Positions 23,324 through 31,863 of a stretch of DNA of 64,000 nt are shown here, in pieces (position 1 is the first letter of the stretch; each line of letters begins with the position of its first letter). The stretch is from Synechococcus sp. LA31 (lineage in GTDB: Bacteria > Cyanobacteriota > Cyanobacteriia > PCC-6307 > Cyanobiaceae). Where the stretch lies: NCBI RefSeq assembly GCF_018502385.1, contig NZ_CP075523.1:248001-312000 (forward strand). The letters are read 5' to 3'. The notes under the pieces are model-generated. The model did no database searches. It saw only the letters and a program-made list of their open reading frames with translations, and was not told where the DNA came from. Position numbers and translations under genes: made by a program.

Positions 23324-24958
23324 TCAGCATGGTTGGCAGCGAAACAGATCGGGTGCCTGGGGTTTGGCAGTGGTCGCTTTGTGCAACAACGTGCAGCTCA
23401 GTCTGTCGTTGGTGGGATTGTCGAAGCTCAGCACCAAGCGTTGCGCTTCGCCGTTGCGGATTTCTCGCCGGCCTTTGCGGCCTGAGATCAGTTCTTGGCC
23501 GAGGTACCAATTCAGGCTTGGTCGTTCATCCTGCTGCAGTAGAAGCACTGGGGCCCGCGCTAGAGCTTGGGGTTGAGCCTTGATCCCGCTGAGCACCTCT
23601 AGTGCCGACCAATTCTCCTGCAATTCCCATAGCCAAAGCTGGCTGGAGAAGAGGCCAAATAGGGCCAACCAGAGCAGCAGCACCAGTGCAGCTGCCCCAA
23701 GGCGCCGCTGGCTGGATTGCGGTCTCATTAAGAGCCCTCCACCCACCACGAGGGCCAGGCCAGCCGGTGTGGTGATGGTGGCCGGCAGATTGAGCTCTCC
23801 TTGCAGTGTGAGCAGGAGCGCGCCAGCAAGCATCCAGAAGCATGGCAACCACTTGAGTGCATGTGCCAGCCAGATCGGCTGCTGATTCGGGCGGCGGATC
23901 AGTTGCGCAAACAGTGGGCCAACGCTCACGGCAAAGGCTGGCCAAAGGAGATGGCTGTACCAAGGCAGTTGTGTGCGCAGCGGCAACACCGCGGCCGCGG
24001 TGAGCAGCGTGAGCCCCAGGGCCCAGTAACCCCAGCGCTCATGCCGTTGCCTGAGCGCTGCAACCATCGCGATGGGCCAGAGGGCCAACCAGGGCCAGCC
24101 GCCCTCGAGCACCTCCACCACCGGCACGATCACCCCATCCCGGTGCCCTTCAACGGCATTCACGATCCGGGCGAAGCCCTGACCTCCCCACATGCTGAGG
24201 GCCTCCGGCCCCCGCTCCAACAGATGCCAGCTATGCCAGAGCACCCCGGGCAGGAGGCCCACGCCGATCCACCCCAGCAGCGGCCACCAACGCTGAAGAG
24301 GCCAGCGCCGTTCGCACGCGAGGAGCAAGCAGGCTCCGAACAGCAATGGCAGGGCTGTCGGAGCCTTGATCAGCAGCATCGCCGAACCGGCGAGGCCAGC
24401 CACAATTCCCCACGTGCTTTGCTCGGCTGCTCTCGGCTGACGAGGGAGGCTCAGCAGTGCCCACCACTGCAGGGTCATTGCAGCAATCAGGCTGCCATCG
24501 AGCATCGCCAGGCGGCCATGTCGCATCAGGGGCAGCAGGGTGAGGCTGACTGCCGCGGTGCACACAGCGGCAAGGCGATCGCCTGGTCTCAGTCGCCACT
24601 GCACGAGGGCCACCAAGGGCACGATCAGGCTGGAGCAGAAGGCCGGCACGGCCCTTATTAGCCACTCTGGCGGCACCTGCCGGCTCACTTCAGCCCCATG
24701 GCTGCTTCGCCAGAGCTGAATCGCTGCTGCGATCAGCCCGTGGATCAGAGGTGGCTTGTTGAGATAGTGAGCTCCCCAGAGGGTGGGCAGCAGTTGGCCT
24801 GGGAAAGGCCGGAGGCTGATCTCCTCGGCCACGCGGGCTACCAGCCCTTCATCCCAGTCGCGCAGGGGCACATCGCCGAGATGGCTGAGCAGCAATACCA
24901 GAGCCCCCACCCAGGCCAGGACCACCCACGAACGCCAAGAGATCTGAATGGCGATCAC
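23324..24958 (-). CDS. ArnT/PMT-family membrane glycosyltransferase (GT39-like)
   Basis: 544 residues with about 11-12 membrane helices. The first periplasmic loop has the catalytic region LRDWDEGLVARVAEEI (acidic DxDE type) and a following YLNKPPLIHGLIA, which is the hallmark (NKPPL) of ArnT-like glycosyltransferases. These use polyprenyl-phosphate sugars to modify lipid A, glycans or proteins at the outer face of the membrane. The final acceptor cannot be told. Upstream, three CTTCAC repeats (minus strand) lie in the 68 bp between the kinase stop and this start, suggesting control by the adjacent two-component system. Confidence 0.8.
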   Translation of the reverse strand: MIAIQISWRSWVVLAWVGALVLLLSHLGDVPLRDWDEGLVARVAEEISLRPFPGQLLPTLWGAHYLNKPPLIHGLIAAAIQLWRSSHGAEVSRQVPPEWLIRAVPAFCSSLIVPLVALVQWRLRPGDRLAAVCTAAVSLTLLPLMRHGRLAMLDGSLIAAMTLQWWALLSLPRQPRAAEQSTWGIVAGLAGSAMLLIKAPTALPLLFGACLLLACERRWPLQRWWPLLGWIGVGLLPGVLWHSWHLLERGPEALSMWGGQGFARIVNAVEGHRDGVIVPVVEVLEGGWPWLALWPIAMVAALRQRHERWGYWALGLTLLTAAAVLPLRTQLPWYSHLLWPAFAVSVGPLFAQLIRRPNQQPIWLAHALKWLPCFWMLAGALLLTLQGELNLPATITTPAGLALVVGGGLLMRPQSSQRRLGAAALVLLLWLALFGLFSSQLWLWELQENWSALEVLSGIKAQPQALARAPVLLLQQDERPSLNWYLGQELISGRKGRREIRNGEAQRLVLSFDNPTNDRLSCTLLHKATTAKPQAPDLFRCQPC

Positions 24959-24989
24959 ACCAGAGGACGCTGAAGCCTTTCAGGTCTGA

Positions 24990-25017
24990 GTGAAGAACTG
25001 GTGAAGAGCTGGTGAAG
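24990..25017 (-). promoter_or_regulatory. Three CTTCAC direct repeats, 11-bp period
   Basis: Minus strand: CTTCAC-N5-CTTCAC-N5-CTTCAC (plus-strand GTGAAG at 24990, 25001 and 25012). The one-turn spacing fits OmpR/PmrA-type response regulators. It lies 32 bp upstream of the ArnT-like gene; the same repeat is found before the regulator gene (27098-27114). Confidence 0.6.
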
Positions 25018-25026
25018 AATTCGCCT

Positions 25027-26343
25027 TCATGGGCAGCTGGGCAAGAGAACCACCATGCGGCAGCCGCCCGAGCTGGTCGACTGCGCTTCGATCGAGCCTC
25101 CGTGCACGTCTGCAATGCTCCGTGCGATGGAGAGCCCCAAGCCTGAATTTGGCCCTGTGCGGGATGCATCGGCCTGCCAAAAACGCTCAAAGACCAGCTG
25201 CCTTTGCTCGGGCGGAATGCCTGGACCCTGGTCATCCACCACCAGCGCAAGCTGATGCCCTTGTTGGTGGATTGCCACGCGCACGGAGGAGCCAGCGGGT
25301 GTGATTTGCATCGCATTCACCAGCAGATTGATCATCAGCCTGCGCAGCTGATCGGGGTCGCCGGTGACCCAGGCGGGCCGTTGCAGATCCAACGCCAGCT
25401 GAACCCCCAGGTTGCGGGCGCGCTCCTCATACAGCGCCAGTAGATCCTCCGCTAGCTCCGCTAGGTCGAAGCGGCGCCAGTGCTTGTGATCCGGCATGGT
25501 GCGATCCAGCCGAGTGAGCAGCAGCAGGTCGTCCACAAGGGTGGCCATCGCCGTTGTGGCTTGATCAACCAAGGCCAGCTTGTGCGCCAGCTCTGGCTCG
25601 GCTCGCTGCAGATAGCCCCGCTCTCGCACGCTGCCCATCACGGCGCGAATGGCGGTGAGGGGGTGGCGCAGCTCATGCGAGGCATCACTGGTGAATCGCA
25701 CCAAGCGGTGAATCTGATCGCGGATGGGCTTCAAGGAGGTGCCCACCATCCACTGGCTCAACACAGCGGCCGCCAGTGCTCCCATGGCGCTGCCCACCAG
25801 TAGTCCATTGCGCAGACGCATGAGTTCGCGATCCGCATTCGCCGTGGAGACAGCGCTGAGCACATAGCCCTCCAATTGCCGATCGGATGCGGATGTTTCG
25901 CGCAGATAGACCGGCCGCCAGTAGGCGATTCCGCTTGGAAGATTCAGATATTGGCGCTGATCAAACTGGGATGTGGGCAAGACAGCCTGCAGATCAAAAG
26001 GCATCGTGCCGAATTGGCTGAGCACGATGCGGTTTTTGTTCAGCAAGACGATGCGCTTTTGGTCAAGGTTGGTGGATCCTGCATCCAACAGAGCTACATG
26101 CCCTGATTCCAGATGAGCGGTCTGACTGGGCAGCAGGTTGTATTCCTCCACCTCATGCAGGATCAGCGGCATCTGGGATGCAGCTGCTGAAGCCAGTTGT
26201 TGCACTTGTTCGCGCAACAGGGCTGTGCGTGCCCGGCTGACTTCCAGGAATACCGCCAGGCCGAACACCAGCAAAACAAAGGCAGAGATCACCACATAAC
26301 GGCCTGTGAGTTTCCGGCGGATGCGGCTGAGATCAGGCTCCAT
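25027..26343 (-). CDS. Sensor histidine kinase
   Basis: 438 residues, membrane bound. A first helix lies at about 16-36 and a second near 165-185. Between them is a 130-residue periplasmic sensor domain. The cytoplasmic kinase core has the H-box HELRHPLTAIRAVM, N-box LMINLLVNAMQ, G1 VDDQGPGIPPEQRQLVFERFW and G2 GLGLSIARSIADVHGG. ATG 26343 follows the regulator stop by 14 bp; a TTG at 26361 would overlap it. The pair, together with an ArnT-like target and a PepSY-like periplasmic protein, resembles PmrAB or QseBC envelope-stress systems. The signal is unknown. Confidence 0.85.
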   Translation of the reverse strand: MEPDLSRIRRKLTGRYVVISAFVLLVFGLAVFLEVSRARTALLREQVQQLASAAASQMPLILHEVEEYNLLPSQTAHLESGHVALLDAGSTNLDQKRIVLLNKNRIVLSQFGTMPFDLQAVLPTSQFDQRQYLNLPSGIAYWRPVYLRETSASDRQLEGYVLSAVSTANADRELMRLRNGLLVGSAMGALAAAVLSQWMVGTSLKPIRDQIHRLVRFTSDASHELRHPLTAIRAVMGSVRERGYLQRAEPELAHKLALVDQATTAMATLVDDLLLLTRLDRTMPDHKHWRRFDLAELAEDLLALYEERARNLGVQLALDLQRPAWVTGDPDQLRRLMINLLVNAMQITPAGSSVRVAIHQQGHQLALVVDDQGPGIPPEQRQLVFERFWQADASRTGPNSGLGLSIARSIADVHGGSIEAQSTSSGGCRMVVLLPSCP

Positions 26344-26357
26344 GGCTTGCGGCACCC

Positions 26358-27041
26358 TCAAGCGTGGCTGGCGTTGAGCCTGAAACCAACGCCATACACC
26401 GTTTCCACCAGATCGGGAGGAGCGCCGGCTGCACTGAGCTTGGCCCGGATGTTCTTCACATGCGTTTTCACACTTTCATTGCCCGGCACATCGGCCCAGT
26501 GCCACGCCGCTTCGATCAGTTGATCCTTGGAGCAGGTGCGCCCAGCTGCCTTGAGCAGAGATTCGAGTAGGGCATGTTCTTTGGGGGTGAGATGCAGGTC
26601 CTGATCGTCGTAGCTGGCGCTGCGCCCATCCAGCGTCAGCATCAGCAATCCCCAGCGCCAGTCGTGTTGCAGCGGTCGCGATGCCCGCCGCAACAGGGCC
26701 TGAATCCGTGCTCTGAGCAGGGTTGGTTCAAAGGGTTTCACCAGGTAGTCGTCGGCCCCTTGCTCGAGCCCGGTCACGTTGTCATCGAGGCTGTCGCGGG
26801 CGGTGAGCATCAGCACCAGCGGCTGGTTGATGGGCAATCGCCGCAGCCGTCGGCATACCTCCAGGCCATCGAGGCTGGGCAGATTGAGATCCAACAGCAC
26901 CAGATCAAATGCACCGGCCTCCAGCAGTTGCAGCGCCTTCAGTCCGTCGTCACAGGCTTCGGTCACCAGGCCCCAGTGTTCGAGGAGCTCGATCAGCGCA
27001 TCTCGGATGACGGGGGCGTCTTCAACGATCAGCACCTTCAT
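26358..27041 (-). CDS. OmpR/PmrA-type response regulator
   Basis: 227 residues. The receiver domain starts MKVLIVEDAPVIRDAL, with acceptor Asp in DLVLLDLNLPSLDG, and VLMLTARDSLDDNVTGLEQGADDYLVKPFEPTLLRARIQALLRR. A winged-helix domain follows (LHLTPKEHALLESLLKAAGRTCSKDQLIEAAW ... VKTHVKNIRAKLSAAG ... VETVYGVGFRL). Start ATG 27041 begins the family motif; the frame remains open upstream. It is encoded just ahead of its kinase. CTTCAC repeats 57 bp upstream suggest autoregulation. Confidence 0.9.
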   Translation of the reverse strand: MKVLIVEDAPVIRDALIELLEHWGLVTEACDDGLKALQLLEAGAFDLVLLDLNLPSLDGLEVCRRLRRLPINQPLVLMLTARDSLDDNVTGLEQGADDYLVKPFEPTLLRARIQALLRRASRPLQHDWRWGLLMLTLDGRSASYDDQDLHLTPKEHALLESLLKAAGRTCSKDQLIEAAWHWADVPGNESVKTHVKNIRAKLSAAGAPPDLVETVYGVGFRLNASHA

Positions 27042-27097
27042 GCCAGGGGGGAGAGCTGCCCTGCTCCAGCTGGTGGCTTGATCATCGATCCCCTCCG

Positions 27098-27114
27098 GTG
27101 AAGAACTCGTGAAG
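27098..27114 (-). promoter_or_regulatory. CTTCAC direct repeat upstream of the response regulator
   Basis: Minus strand CTTCAC-N5-CTTCAC (plus strand GTGAAG at 27098 and 27109). Same unit and 11-bp period as the triple repeat at 24990-25017. Lies between the divergent regulator and PepSY-like genes. Confidence 0.55.
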
Positions 27115-27188
27115 CCCTTCACGGTTTCTTTACGCCGGCTTGGGTCAATGGGATGTGTTTCTTGCGCCGATGCGTGCGCCTGTGATCG

Positions 27189-27440
27189 ATGCGTGAGCTT
27201 GTTGTGATGTGCGTTGGGGTGTGCGGTGCGCTGCTCGCTATCCCTTCTTCGGTTTGGGCCTCCCCAGATCGCAGCGGCTCCTGCACGGCCCACCTGCAAC
27301 GCCTTGGCTACACCCGGGTCGACCTCGAGGCGGTAGCGGCCCACTCTTCTCTCTACGAAGCCAGACGGGGCCGCGACGAGGTGAAGCTGATGGTGAACAA
27401 CGGCAGCTGTGCGGTGGAGCGGGTGTGGCTGGATGACTAA
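27189..27440 (+). CDS. Small periplasmic PepSY-like protein
   Basis: 83 residues with a signal peptide (MRELVVMCVGVCGALLAIPSSVWA). The mature part YTRVDLEAVAAHSSLYEARRGRDEVKLMVNNGSCAVERVWLDD follows the PepSY-like pattern (helix, then two strands with YEAxxGxxxVxLxVxxGxC). Two cysteines could form a disulfide. Divergent from the two-component system with 147 bp between starts; small PepSY proteins often accompany such envelope systems. The role is inference. Confidence 0.55.
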   Translation: MRELVVMCVGVCGALLAIPSSVWASPDRSGSCTAHLQRLGYTRVDLEAVAAHSSLYEARRGRDEVKLMVNNGSCAVERVWLDD

Positions 27441-27514
27441 TTCCCTGATCTCAGCCACGCCCAGCAACGGCATCTCCTTTGCGCGCCAGTGACAACGTCA
27501 GCGGGGCCGCTTGC

Positions 27515-27943
27515 TCAAGCCCAGGCCACCAGCGTGGCCCCGATGGCCATGAACACCACCCCCAGCCACACCCGCAGCCCCAACGATTCCCCCAGCACCA
27601 GCCAGGCCAGGAGCGCCACCAGAACAACGCTCAATTTGTCGAGCGCGGCCACAGCTGCCACTGGCCCCAGTTGCAGCGCGCGGTTGTAGCAAAACCATGA
27701 CACCCCAGTTGCCAAGCCTGATAGCACCAACGCGGCAAGGCTCATGGCCGGTAAGTGGCGCAGCGCCGCCCAGGTGAACTGGCCGTTACCCAGGAGCACC
27801 AGGGCCAGGGCAACTCCCACCACCAGGGTGCGCACCAGCGTGGCCAGGCCGGCATCGATGCCTTGCACGCCAAGTTTGGTGAGAAGGGCCGTGAAGGCCG
27901 CAAACAAGGCCGCAGCCGCGGCCCACAGCTGCCAAATCTGCAC
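27515..27943 (-). CDS. EamA/DMT-family membrane protein (single EamA unit)
   Basis: 142 residues with five predicted helices covering one EamA repeat: IWQLWAAAAALFAAFTALLTKLGVQGIDAGLATLVRTLVVG, LPAMSLAALVLSGLATGVSWFCYNRALQLG, and VVLVALLAWLVLGESLGLRVWLGVVFMAIGATLVA. Single-repeat members probably work as dimers; the substrate is unknown. GTG 27943 is preferred since the first helix begins directly after it; the frame extends to 27988. Copy A of the repeated RNA element ends 44 bp upstream, on the same strand. Confidence 0.75.
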   Translation of the reverse strand: MQIWQLWAAAAALFAAFTALLTKLGVQGIDAGLATLVRTLVVGVALALVLLGNGQFTWAALRHLPAMSLAALVLSGLATGVSWFCYNRALQLGPVAAVAALDKLSVVLVALLAWLVLGESLGLRVWLGVVFMAIGATLVAWA

Positions 27944-27986
27944 GGGGAGTGGTTCGATTTCGAGGGGTGCGCATGCTGCACCAGCC

Positions 27987-28366
27987 AAAAACCCCCGAGC
28001 AATGCCCAGGGGTTATGGATGGATCACGATGAACGTGCAGTGGATCGAAGCTGCTGGCGTTGGCGCCTGGGGCCGAACGTTCCAGGTGTGGTGCAGTTGG
28101 TTCTCCTGGGGGCACCTGTGGCGGTGCAGATGGAGTGTCGACCAGTCAGACGAACATTCGGGGTCCGCACGGACGACCTGCCCACGGTTGGGTGAAGACT
28201 GTTGGAGCAGGGGCCTGCAGTCAGCGTTGCTTCTTGGCGTGCTGCGGTGGGGTATCAGCCATTGGTGGCTCCTCCCTGGGTTGATGGCTGCAGCATCGCC
28301 AGAGCCGGGGGGGCAAGGCAATCGGGATTTACACGCATTGCCACGGCGGCGGATCGGGAGCAAGTT
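27987..28366 (-). ncRNA. Repeated structured RNA element, copy A
   Basis: Homologous to the elements at 44057, 48165 and 52760. Read on the minus strand: a GGCAAT...ATTGCC hairpin, a purine-rich SD (GGGAGGAG), a 13-codon ORF, the invariant block CTGCTCCAACAGTCTTCACC, a variable segment, the hairpins GCACC-N6-GGTGC, CCTGG...CCAGG and GGCG-CCAA-CGCC, and a terminator (CCCCTGGGC-ATT-GCTCGGGGG then TTTTT) at the 3' end. The conserved blocks do not keep one protein frame across copies. Ends 44 bp upstream of the EamA gene. Confidence 0.7.
28221..28262 (-). CDS. Micro-ORF of repeat element A, 13 aa
   Basis: ATG 28262 to TGA, reading MADTPPQHAKKQR, five bases after GGGAGGAG. It is the most divergent of the four but keeps the length, the M-x-D-T-P-P start and the basic end seen in copies B and D (MDDTPPRYQPEAR). 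It could be a leader-type peptide or a true mini-protein; translation is unproven. Confidence 0.4.
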   Translation of the reverse strand: MADTPPQHAKKQR

Positions 28367-28429
28367 GGTTGGTTTGGGCTGGTCGTCAGCGCAGGGCCGC
28401 TTGCCCCTGGAGGCTGCCCAACAACCCCA

Positions 28430-29830
28430 TCAAGGTTGCGTAGGCCAGCTCAGCGGATCGAGGCGCAGATGGGCATGGTCTTCCGCGTTGAAGCAGGGCC
28501 GCACGCCGGCCTGGCGCTGCTGTTCGTAGTCGTTCAACACGCGCAGGCCGAGCGGCATCAGCAGCACAAGCGCCACAAGGTTCACAAGTGCCAGCAGACC
28601 CATGGTGAGATCGGCAAAGCCAAACACGGTGGCGAGATCCTGATTGGCTCCCCAGATGATCAGCACCAAGGTGGTGAGCCGTAAGGCAGTGAATAGTTTT
28701 TGGTTGGAATCACTGAAGTAATTCAGCGCGTTTTCGCCGAGGTAATAGTTGTAAATGATTGAAGTAAAGGCAAACAGCACCAGGGCCACGGTGATGAATG
28801 CCTGTCCCCACCACCCCAGGCTGTAGCCCAGCGACTGCTGGGTGAGTGTGACACCCATGCTGCTACTTCCGGGTTGATAAAGTGGGGTCACCAGGATCAA
28901 GAAAGCAGTGCAGCTGCAGAGCACAATCGTGTCGATAAAAACGCTGAAGGCCTGAATGATTCCCTGCTCCACCGGGTGCCGCACATAGGCCACAGCTGCC
29001 ACATTGGGAGCACTGCCGAGGCCCGCTTCATTGGAGAACAGCCCTCGCTTCACACCGAACACCACGGCGGCTCCCAGGCCGCCGCCGATCGCTGGCTTCA
29101 GCCCGAAGGCGCTACTGAGGATGTCTGCGAGTACGCGGGGGAGTTCACTGGCGTTCATCACCAGCACCACCAACGCCAATAGGAAGTAGCCGATGGCCAT
29201 AAAGGGCACCACAAACTCAGCCACTTCCGCGATGCGCTTCACACCCCCGAAGATAATCACGCCCAGGAGCACCATCAGTCCTGCACCGGTGATGGCTTCC
29301 GAGATGCCGAAGGTGTCGGCCACGGCCGTCGCCACCGTGAAGGATTGCAGTGCATTGAAGCCCAGTCCAAAGGTGAGCAGCAGCAGGATGGAAAACAGCA
29401 CGCCCATCCAGCGCAGGCCGATCCCCCGCTCGATGTAATAAGCAGGTCCGCCGCGATAGCTGCCATCGCCCTCGGCTGTTTTGAACACCTGGGCAATCGT
29501 GCATTCAAAGAAGCTGGTGGCCATGCCGATCAGGCCTGTGACCCACATCCAGAACACTGCACCTGGCCCGCCCAGGCTGATCGCCACCGCGACACCAGCG
29601 ATGTTGCCGGCACCAACCCGGCCCGCCACGCTGAGCACCAGGGCTTGAAAAGAGCTGAGGTGATTGCCCTCCTGGTGAAAGGCGCTGCCCAGGAGGCCAA
29701 ACATGGCCCCGAAATAACGCAGCTGCACCCAGCGGGTTCGGGCGCTCAGCACCAGCCCGATCGCTAAGAGCGCCACGATCAATACCCGCCCCCAGAGCAG
29801 TTCGTTCAGAGCCTGCACGGGCCTCCGCAT
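28430..29830 (-). CDS. Sodium:alanine symporter (AGCS family)
   Basis: 466 residues with about 10-11 helices. AGCS signatures: GRVGAGNIAGVAVAISLGGPGAVFWMWVTGLIGMATSFFECTIAQVFK, the YRGGPAYYIERGIG loop, and VKRGLFSNEAGLGSAPNVAAVAYVRHPVEQGIIQAFSVFIDT. Na+-driven uptake of alanine or glycine across the cytoplasmic membrane is the family role. ATG 29830 is used; TTG 29836 is also in frame. Copy A of the RNA element lies 64 bp past its stop on the same strand. Confidence 0.9.
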   Translation of the reverse strand: MRRPVQALNELLWGRVLIVALLAIGLVLSARTRWVQLRYFGAMFGLLGSAFHQEGNHLSSFQALVLSVAGRVGAGNIAGVAVAISLGGPGAVFWMWVTGLIGMATSFFECTIAQVFKTAEGDGSYRGGPAYYIERGIGLRWMGVLFSILLLLTFGLGFNALQSFTVATAVADTFGISEAITGAGLMVLLGVIIFGGVKRIAEVAEFVVPFMAIGYFLLALVVLVMNASELPRVLADILSSAFGLKPAIGGGLGAAVVFGVKRGLFSNEAGLGSAPNVAAVAYVRHPVEQGIIQAFSVFIDTIVLCSCTAFLILVTPLYQPGSSSMGVTLTQQSLGYSLGWWGQAFITVALVLFAFTSIIYNYYLGENALNYFSDSNQKLFTALRLTTLVLIIWGANQDLATVFGFADLTMGLLALVNLVALVLLMPLGLRVLNDYEQQRQAGVRPCFNAEDHAHLRLDPLSWPTQP

Positions 29831-29868
29831 GCACAACCCTTCCAGCCTGACGCCGCTTGCCCTTGGCG

Positions 29869-29985
29869 TCAGTGCCTGAGGCCACTGCTTGGCAGTGATC
29901 CATAGCGTTGGGCGATCAGCAGGGCGCGGGCTAAGCGCAGCGCCACGGAAAGAAGCGCTGCTGCGAATGTGATGCCCACTGGCAT
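29869..29985 (-). CDS. Possible small membrane protein, 38 aa
   Basis: ATG 29985 reads MPVGITFAAALLSVALRLARALLIAQRYGSLPSSGLRH, one hydrophobic helix with a basic end. It lies 38 bp upstream of the symporter on the same strand. Composition is plausible but there is no family resemblance to support it. Confidence 0.25.
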   Translation of the reverse strand: MPVGITFAAALLSVALRLARALLIAQRYGSLPSSGLRH

Positions 29986-30094
29986 GACCTCATCGCATCG
30001 ACCATCAGCCTGTGCACGCCGTTGATGGATGGCGGGAGACGGCGAGTATGTGATGCGTTTGTGCCTAGAACGAGGGTTCTCCGCCGTTGTAGTT

Positions 30095-31108
30095 GTGTCA
30101 ATCACTGTCTGGCAGGCCAGGGAACCCGGTGCGCCCCTGGAGCGAGCGGAGCGTCCGATGTTGGAGCCGGCGGTCGATGAGCTGGTGCTGGAGGTGCTGC
30201 ACTGCGGCCTTTGCCACAGCGACCTGTCCATGCTCGAGAACCACTGGGGCGTGAGCAGCTTCCCCCTGGTTCCAGGGCATGAGGTGGTGGGCCGTGTGGT
30301 GCAGGTGGGTGAAGGGGTAGACCCCGGCGTGATCGGGCAGTTGCGCGGCTTGGGTTGGATCAGCGGCAGCTGCTCTCACTGCGGGCAGTGCCTAAGCGGC
30401 ACCGGCAATCTCTGTCCGTCGCTGGAGGCCACGATCGTGGGCCGCCAGGGAGGCTTCGCCAGCCATGTCACTGCCCGTCAAGACTGGGCCATCCCCTTGC
30501 CCGAGGGGATGGATCCGGCCGTGGCTGGACCTCTCTTCTGCGGCGGAATCACCGTGTTTGCCCCGCTGATTGATGAGGTTGTCTCCCCAACAGCCCATGT
30601 GGCGGTGATCGGCATCGGGGGGTTGGGTCATATGGCCCTGCAGTTCGCCCGGGCCTGGGGCTGTGAGGTCACGGCGCTCACCACCACCCTGGCCAAGGCG
30701 AACGAGGCCAAGCGCTTCGGAGCCCACCAGGTGGAAGCGCTCGACAACCTGGCGAACCTCGCCGGACGCTTTGACCTGGTGATTAACACCGTGAACCATT
30801 CCCTCGACTGGGCTGCGGTGATGGCCTCCCTGGCTCCCCTCGGCCGCCTGCACCAGCTGGGCGCCGTGCTGGATCCGATTCAGGTGGGCGCCTTTGATCT
30901 GATCATGGCGCGGCGCTCCATCACCGGTAGCCCCACCTCTTCACCAGCCAGTTTGCTGAAGATGGTGGAGTTCTGCGTGCGCCACAACATCCGCCCGCAG
31001 GTGGAGCATCTGCCGATGGATCGCGTCAACGACGCGATCGCCCGTTTGCGTCAAGGCGACGTGCGCTATCGGTTTGTTCTGGATGCGCCCGCCGCCGCCA
31101 ACGGCTGA
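30095..31108 (+). CDS. Zinc-dependent alcohol dehydrogenase (MDR superfamily)
   Basis: 337 residues. Catalytic zinc ligands: Cys in HCGLCHSDL and the GHE motif (PLVPGHEVVGRV). Structural zinc cysteines are in ISGSCSHCGQCLSGTGNLCPS, and the Rossmann motif is VIGIGGLGHMALQFARAWG. The sequence places it in the YahK/AdhC-like NADPH-dependent aldehyde/alcohol reductase group. Cytosolic. GTG 30095 (SITVWQAREPGAPLE) matches the usual start of the family; ATG 30050 in frame would add 15 unusual residues. An inverted repeat follows at 31131-31182. Confidence 0.85.
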   Translation: MSITVWQAREPGAPLERAERPMLEPAVDELVLEVLHCGLCHSDLSMLENHWGVSSFPLVPGHEVVGRVVQVGEGVDPGVIGQLRGLGWISGSCSHCGQCLSGTGNLCPSLEATIVGRQGGFASHVTARQDWAIPLPEGMDPAVAGPLFCGGITVFAPLIDEVVSPTAHVAVIGIGGLGHMALQFARAWGCEVTALTTTLAKANEAKRFGAHQVEALDNLANLAGRFDLVINTVNHSLDWAAVMASLAPLGRLHQLGAVLDPIQVGAFDLIMARRSITGSPTSSPASLLKMVEFCVRHNIRPQVEHLPMDRVNDAIARLRQGDVRYRFVLDAPAAANG

Positions 31109-31130
31109 TGCGTTGCCGAGCCATTTCTGA

Positions 31131-31182
31131 AATGAATGGGATCGACGGCACCACCGATCGCCATCCCTTGCTCCCATTCATT
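31131..31182. repeat. Perfect 11-bp inverted repeat
   Basis: AATGAATGGGA (31131-31141) and TCCCATTCATT (31172-31182), separated by 30 bp. No T-run follows, so it is not a standard terminator. It sits between the alcohol dehydrogenase gene and the next + strand gene; it may be an operator or an mRNA-stabilising hairpin. Confidence 0.5.
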
Positions 31183-31205
31183 GGTGGGTCAGAGAACGTT
31201 CGGTG

Positions 31206-31589
31206 ATGGCATCAGGTTCTGCTTCCTTCAAATGGCCTCATCGGCTTGGGCTTGGGCTGGGTCTGGCCGCTGGCCTGGGTGCGCTGGCGTTTGCCCAGGC
31301 TGTGCGTTCGGGGGGCGAAACGTCGCCACGCCCACCGGATCTGGTTGAGAGTGAGCCGATGACGCAGGCTGATGCACGCTTGATCGCCGCCGGCTGGGCT
31401 CCTGATCCCGATCGGGAGCCCTTGCCGTTTGAGCGCAAACTCGCGGGAAACAGCCTTGCCAGCCTGAGCGCCTGCTCAGGAACGGGCCTGGGCTTTTGCC
31501 GGTACGACTACAAGCGCGGCAGCCAGACCATCGCGGTGATCACGATCCCAGGTGCTAGCGGCGAAGGCATCGTGCATTTGGGGCTGTAG
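31206..31589 (+). CDS. Membrane-anchored or secreted hypothetical protein
   Basis: 127 residues. After a short basic stretch comes a hydrophobic helix (LGLGLGLAAGLGALAFAQAV), which could be a signal anchor. A linker rich in Pro/Asp follows. The C-terminal domain reads LAGNSLASLSACSGTGLGFCRYDYKRGSQTIAVITIPGASGEGIVHLGL, with two cysteines eight residues apart. The CSGTGLGFCRYDY block looks conserved-type, but I cannot name the family. ATG 31206 is chosen over the adjacent GTG. Confidence 0.5.
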   Translation: MASGSASFKWPHRLGLGLGLAAGLGALAFAQAVRSGGETSPRPPDLVESEPMTQADARLIAAGWAPDPDREPLPFERKLAGNSLASLSACSGTGLGFCRYDYKRGSQTIAVITIPGASGEGIVHLGL

Positions 31590-31650
31590 CCAAGCAGTTG
31601 TTGCTCTGAGTCTTGGGTTTTGATCGAACGCAAACAAGTTCAGCCGATCT

Positions 31651-31863
31651 TCAACGGCTCAGGGCCTCGGGCTTGCGAAACAACCCATTGAGGTAGTGCT
31701 GCACCACTGGCTTGTCCTGGCAGCCCTGTTGAAAGAGGAATCCCGCTAGGGCGGATTGCATCAGCCGGTATTGATCCCATTGGGGGTGCTGCTCGATGAA
31801 TCCCACCATCGATTCAAAGAGATCAGTTGGGAATTGGTTTTCCACACTCACATGTGGCGCCAT
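31651..31863 (-). CDS. DUF2811 family small protein, 70 aa
   Basis: MAPHVSVENQFPTDLFESMVGFIEQHPQWDQYRLMQSALAGFLFQQGCQDKPVVQHYLNGLFR matches the DUF2811 pattern (SVENxLPxxLxxSMxxFIexHPxWDQ...AxAGFLFQNGCxxRxVxxxYLxxLF). The family is restricted to cyanobacteria and is of unknown function. ATG 31863 begins the conserved part; the frame is open to 31941. Confidence 0.75.
   Translation of the reverse strand: MAPHVSVENQFPTDLFESMVGFIEQHPQWDQYRLMQSALAGFLFQQGCQDKPVVQHYLNGLFRKPEALSR

Noticed and set aside
23801-24661. 286-aa forward ORF opposite the ArnT-like glycosyltransferase
   Set aside because: Low-complexity shadow composition; the reverse strand holds a full membrane glycosyltransferase.
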